From Nitzschia sp. pyKryTriq1 (taxonomy: Eukaryota > Bacillariophyta > Bacillariophyceae > Bacillariales > Bacillariaceae): DNA of 64,000 bases. The notes beneath the pieces were generated by a model. That model was not told the DNA's origin. It was given only the letters and a program-made list of their open reading frames with translations, and did not search any database. Below are positions 61,566-64,000 of this stretch, piece by piece (the stretch's first letter is position 1; each line of letters opens with the position of its first letter). The stretch lies in the NCBI GenBank assembly GCA_956465555.1, contig OY101115.1:4502120-4566119 (forward strand). The letters are read 5' to 3'. The position numbers were made by a program, and so were the translations under genes.

Positions 61566-62930
61566 ATGACTCGACCTCCTCGTGTTCTTCAAATCGCCAT
61601 GGTTCTACTGGTAGCAGCCAGTATGGAGGATACCAGCAGTAGTACTTTCAAGACGAGTACTACTACTAGGGGGAGCAGCATGATGGCCGTGGCTCAAGAA
61701 CAAGCTGCTTTTCCTTGCGGAAACCCAGACGATGAGACCACCCGCGTTATTTCCAACACGGACTTTACTACCATTCGGCCTGTCCTTACAGACTACAAGA
61801 ACAATTGGCTCATGCCCGAACGAACCCACTGGCATATGTACGCTATTCCCGATGGTGAAATGCCGCGATATTCTTCCGAACCAGAAGGTTTGATCAAAGA
61901 ACCCAAAGTTTCGGGGTCCATTCTGACCTTTCCCGTCCAAGAAGGCATTCTCAAGGACCTCGGGTACTCCAAGGGCGACAAGATCGATACAGCTGTCAAT
62001 CTATTTATCCCCATCAGTCGACTTCGAGACATCCGAATCGATAGTGTCAATGATTACGTGGAAGTGATTGTTGCTTCAGACGAGCCACAATTCGATGCTC
62101 TTGTCGTTAACTCATCGTCAGCAGCACTACTACCTACCATCAACATTCGTTCTTCGGGGGTGGACAGTGTCTTGTACGTCAACGCTCCCTATTCCAAGGT
62201 CCAGTACAAGGGGGAAGGTATAGATACTACAGCCATTATCCGAGCTGGCAATCAATCTTCTGTCCATCTTTCGGGAGTCGATCAACAAGTTCGAATCAAA
62301 TCAGAATATTATTTGTCCAGTGTCCTGTTGGAGGGGGTGGATATAAAAGTGTTGATTGAGGGAAACGACTATGGTCTAATCAAATTGTCCGGAGTGGATT
62401 GTGAGGTGAAGGTCAATGGAGAGACGGGATGCAATGGCAACGTCGAAAATTCAGGGGTCAGTAATAACTGTCGCGCTACACAAGACACAGTGACCGTTCC
62501 AACTTTGGCCTGTCTTTCGCAATCCAAAGTCATCAAAGGATCATCGTCAGGAGACTTGTCCACCGGAGCGATAGTAGGAATCTGTCTTGCGATTCTGATC
62601 GTGGTGGCATTTTATTTTGTATTTTGTGGATACTGCCGTGGTGCTGCTCCTACTACTACTGCTAGTAGTACTGGGCAAGAAAAAACTGGCCCAGCAAAGA
62701 GTGCTACTACCACGGAGGCAGCACCTGCTGGTTCTGTCCTCGCCGAAGCTCAAGTGATTGAAGTCGTCGTCGAGGACGATCCAGAGCAACCAGCATTACC
62801 ATCAAAGAACAGTGGCAACAACAACAACCAAGGGAAGGGTGGTGCAGGTCCCGGTGTCAACAGGCCTACTACTAGTACCGGCGGTGCGACGAATAGAACC
62901 ATGAGGAGCCTGCAGCATGGGTTGTTTTAG
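61566..62930 (+). CDS. Type I membrane protein with repetitive SGVD beta domain
   Basis: Single exon, 454 residues from the ATG at 61566, chosen because it opens directly into a signal peptide (VLQIAMVLLVAAS). The outer domain (about residues 130-310) is strongly beta-like with repeats spaced about 25 residues: RSSGVDSVLYV, KGEGIDTTAII, HLSGVDQQVRI, LLEGVDIKVLI, KLSGVDCEVKV, and ending ENSGVSNNC. This pattern resembles GIN/DUF2807-type adhesin heads or a small beta-solenoid. One membrane helix (GAIVGICLAILIVVAFYFVF) precedes a Thr/Ala/Gly-rich tail. Adhesion or matrix binding is inference. No enzyme motif. Confidence 0.8.
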   Translation: MTRPPRVLQIAMVLLVAASMEDTSSSTFKTSTTTRGSSMMAVAQEQAAFPCGNPDDETTRVISNTDFTTIRPVLTDYKNNWLMPERTHWHMYAIPDGEMPRYSSEPEGLIKEPKVSGSILTFPVQEGILKDLGYSKGDKIDTAVNLFIPISRLRDIRIDSVNDYVEVIVASDEPQFDALVVNSSSAALLPTINIRSSGVDSVLYVNAPYSKVQYKGEGIDTTAIIRAGNQSSVHLSGVDQQVRIKSEYYLSSVLLEGVDIKVLIEGNDYGLIKLSGVDCEVKVNGETGCNGNVENSGVSNNCRATQDTVTVPTLACLSQSKVIKGSSSGDLSTGAIVGICLAILIVVAFYFVFCGYCRGAAPTTTASSTGQEKTGPAKSATTTEAAPAGSVLAEAQVIEVVVEDDPEQPALPSKNSGNNNNQGKGGAGPGVNRPTTSTGGATNRTMRSLQHGLF

Positions 62931-64000
62931 TAGTAGTAGTAGTAGTGGTGGTAGTGGACGACGTGGTTGGGTGCGCTCTAGGATGACGACGAAGACACGG
63001 TGATGATACATACTATATAATATCTTATAATGGCCACAGAACCTGGTAGTACTAGTCTCTGCTGATACTACGAGTACAGTATTGGCGTGTTGGTGGATTT
63101 ACTCCGTAGTTTTTTAAGAAGAACTGATGTTCTTGGCACCATGCACCATGTTATGCTGTATTCTCCCTCGAGTCGTCGTGAATAACGATGGAGCGAGAGG
63201 AGGCCATCGACTGGATGTCTGTCTCTCGTATCACTTCTTGTCATCCTTGTAAGGTTAACTTTATTGTTACTACTCTGAACTACCACTAGCTATTAATAGC
63301 ATGTCCCGTCACCAGCTGCATATCCGGTATGAGAGGATTAACACGGTTGAGAGGAGTCCCGTCACCACCCAGTCATGCCGTAAGCAGTACTGTAGTCAGA
63401 TGTGTCGGAACGAACAAAAAACGGGGAAGGATTTGAGGGACCACCAATCGGCGGGGGCGGGAAGTTTTTGATGCCGACCTTGGAGCACAGAAAACTAAAA
63501 ATGTATTCATTAGAAGCCGTTGAATGACAGTTCGTAGTTCATTTTGATATGCCTTCAGTCACCATGCGCATACGCCGCATCGTGAATTTTTTATGCCCGA
63601 TGTCGGAACACGGAGAGTTATGCAAAACTACGTCGACGGATATCGAGCAATGATATGTGCACGAAGTTGCTTGTTGTGGGCGCCACAATAATATTGCATC
63701 CGACGATGAGCAACGCACATACCGCCGGTATGAAATTTTGAAAACATCATGCTAGGTGTTCCTCTCCGCATGCAGATGATCGGTTGAGGGTTGAGAATCG
63801 CCGAAGTGCACCATCACACCAACTGCAACTGAATTCAATCCATACCACAACATTTTTTGCGTTTGGGAAACTGCATACGGGTACAAGACCACTGCGGCTC
63901 CATTATTTTTATCACGAGCATCACATCGCTACTCTTGTCCGCCTCCGTCCCAGCATCCATTGCGAAGACGATGAAGCCCGTTACGAGTATTCCAAGTACT
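62931..64000. other. Intergenic region to window end
   Basis: About 1.07 kb without a supported gene. It starts with a (TAG)n run, contains a string shared with 61207-61223, and the rest shows no coding frame of note. A gene may begin beyond the right edge. Confidence 0.45.

Noticed and set aside
1-64000. tRNA, rRNA, spliceosomal RNA and CRISPR
   Set aside because: I looked for B-box strings, known snRNA starts and spaced repeats and found none convincing. Weak tRNA or snoRNA genes could still be missed by eye.

Overview
The window looks like nuclear DNA of a photosynthetic stramenopile, most probably a pennate diatom. The reasons are: short GT-AG introns of about 90-155 bp; plastid precursors whose signal peptide ends in a diatom-style cleavage motif (AEA-FAP, VLG-FSP, VHG-FSI); a DGDG synthase; a receptor guanylyl cyclase; a Ty3/gypsy integrase with GPWT and IKPYR-type motifs as seen in diatom elements; and many (CTA)n/(CAA)n runs. 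The species is not identified; Seminavis-like gene content is an inference.

Layout. 1-2192 (-): the 5' part of a large Golgi-type protein with a GT92-like module fused to a DUF7796-like module. 3263-5984 (+): three-exon DGDG synthase. 6423-7540 (+): four-exon MPDU1-like PQ-loop protein. 7541-13466: a repeat-rich accessory block around a two-exon diatom-type Cys/His protein (9034-10496). The block holds direct repeats, a decayed DDE transposase whose frame contains a 68-bp copy of the MPDU1 gene, a large foldback and a Harbinger-like MITE. 13467-15185: two convergent plastid precursor genes. 16541-18365 (-): a five-exon gene joining eight hydrophobic segments (2 x 4) to a complete Hsp20/alpha-crystallin domain; I consider this the most unusual gene here. 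18696-19532: inverted-repeat element with ACGCGT arrays, followed by a retroelement fossil.

20914-27315: FYVE-like/alpha-beta hydrolase; a REV1-tail-like gene without polymerase; two VTI1-N-like paralogues flanking a GT90 transferase. 28429-29355: membrane LRR protein. 30096-30904: piggyBac-like zinc ribbon fragment and a small duplicated ORF. 31217-33232 (-): two-exon type I membrane protein. 33673-38422: LTR retrotransposon with matching 214-bp LTRs and TSD GTGTC. 39396-43742 (-): receptor with PhnD-like sensor, Cys-rich stalk, TM, kinase and guanylyl cyclase. 44872-46773 (-): TKL-like kinase. 47598-48854: nitroreductase-like protein. 50833-52332 (-): GT10 fucosyltransferase. 53336-54751: disordered protein. 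55383-59345: secreted repeat protein ending in a long polyproline tail. 59577-60884 (-): plastid double-ABM heme-oxygenase-like protein. 61566-62930: type I membrane protein with a repetitive SGVD beta domain.

How they fit. There is no operon logic, as expected of a nucleus. Several genes share themes: glycosylation and secretion (GT92/DUF7796, MPDU1, GT90, GT10), plastid membranes and redox (DGDG synthase, 4-TM-like protein, thioredoxin-like, ABM), and cell-surface sensing (guanylyl cyclase receptor, LRR, type I proteins, polyproline wall protein). All splice junctions were read by eye; each model keeps frame across its exons. Similarity calls rest on recognised motifs, not on a search.
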